Assembly: GCF_002234675.1 (NCBI RefSeq) | Contig: NC_019877.2 | Location: forward strand, 1,936,041-2,000,040 | Reading direction: 5' to 3' | DNA: 64,000 nucleotides | Origin: Oryzias latipes | Taxonomy: Eukaryota > Chordata > Actinopteri > Beloniformes > Adrianichthyidae | In this document: piece after piece, positions 63,738-64,000 of the stretch | Layout of the letters: each line of letters begins with the position of its first letter | Numbering within the stretch: the stretch's first letter is position 1 | Notes under the pieces: generated by a model | What the model saw: only the letters and a program-made list of their open reading frames with translations | Told to the model about the DNA's origin: nothing | Databases searched by the model: none | Translations under genes and position numbers: made by a program

Positions 63738-64000
63738 CAACATGACATGAAATTCAACAACGATTTAAAGCTACCAGATGTAGTTACCACTCTGATCAAT
63801 TTCTCAATGAATAAAACTCTCTCCAAAATATACAAACTTTTATGCAATTTAGATAACAATATTTCACTTCCGACAACAAAATGGGATGCGGATTTGAGCA
63901 TCAGCACAGATGAAAGTTTTTGGTCAGAAGTTTGTCTAAACACCTTTAAACTGACAAAAAGTCCAAATCTGCAGCTAATCCATTTCAAAACTCTTCACAG
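63738..64000 (+). mobile_element. L1-like LINE ORF2 C-terminal fragment, continues past the window
   Basis: The frame open from about 63720 to the window end reads LPDVVTTLINFS, LSKIYKLL, KWDADLSISTDESFWSEV, LNTFKLTKSPNLQLIHFKTL. This pattern (KW...L, W..., T...NLQLIHFKxLHR) is characteristic of the C-terminal region of L1-type ORF2 proteins. Upstream endonuclease and RT domains are not in the window, so it is 5'-truncated or interrupted by the inverted-repeat element next to it. Confidence 0.7.

Overview
The window is vertebrate nuclear DNA, almost certainly from a ray-finned fish. The genes have short GT-AG exons. The sequence between them is full of teleost-type repeats: tRNA-derived SINE pieces, L2-like and L1-like LINE pieces, Tc1, hAT and piggyBac-type remnants. 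The gene content (shisa8, xrcc6, josd1, cbx7) matches genes that lie near each other on human 22q13. The species cannot be fixed from sequence alone; a percomorph such as a medaka relative would fit.

Five protein-coding genes were found, all on the + strand. (1) shisa8-like, 12312-34926, 4 coding exons, 466 aa: a single-pass AMPA-receptor auxiliary protein whose very large introns are packed with repeats. (2) xrcc6 (Ku70), 40469-44967, 12 coding exons, 611 aa: DNA double-strand-break repair. (3) An unrecognised small gene, 45480-47777, 7 exons, 159 aa. It is built from tiny, frame-neutral, phase-1 exons that encode a transmembrane helix and Trp/Arg-rich amphipathic segments. (4) josd1, 50232-53345, 4 coding exons, 254 aa: a Josephin-family deubiquitinase. 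(5) cbx7, 56265-60212, 5 or 6 coding exons, 284 or 249 aa: a Polycomb chromodomain protein. Exon borders were worked out by hand from GT-AG sites, reading phase and known protein families; no splice evidence was available.

Layout: 1-11.6 kb is intergenic and repeat-rich. The shisa8 promoter and leader exon lie at 11.6-12.3 kb, and its introns hold LINE, Tc1 and MITE copies, a GACC-type minisatellite, tandem and inverted repeats, and several unique stretches that could be conserved non-coding elements. 35-40 kb is intergenic. 40-60.2 kb is a dense co-oriented gene run (xrcc6, novel gene, josd1, cbx7). 60.2-64 kb holds the cbx7 3' UTR, a 1.3-kb long inverted-repeat element, and an L1-like ORF2 fragment that runs off the window.

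The best candidate for something undescribed is the micro-exon gene between xrcc6 and josd1. Other items of note are a stop-free, frame-preserving intron in the last part of cbx7, replacement of the cbx7 AT-hook-like motif, a ~127-bp near-perfect palindrome, and four copies of a piggyBac-type MITE, one splitting a tandem repeat. No rRNA, bona fide tRNA or CRISPR array was seen. Repeat-family labels come from pattern recognition without database searches.
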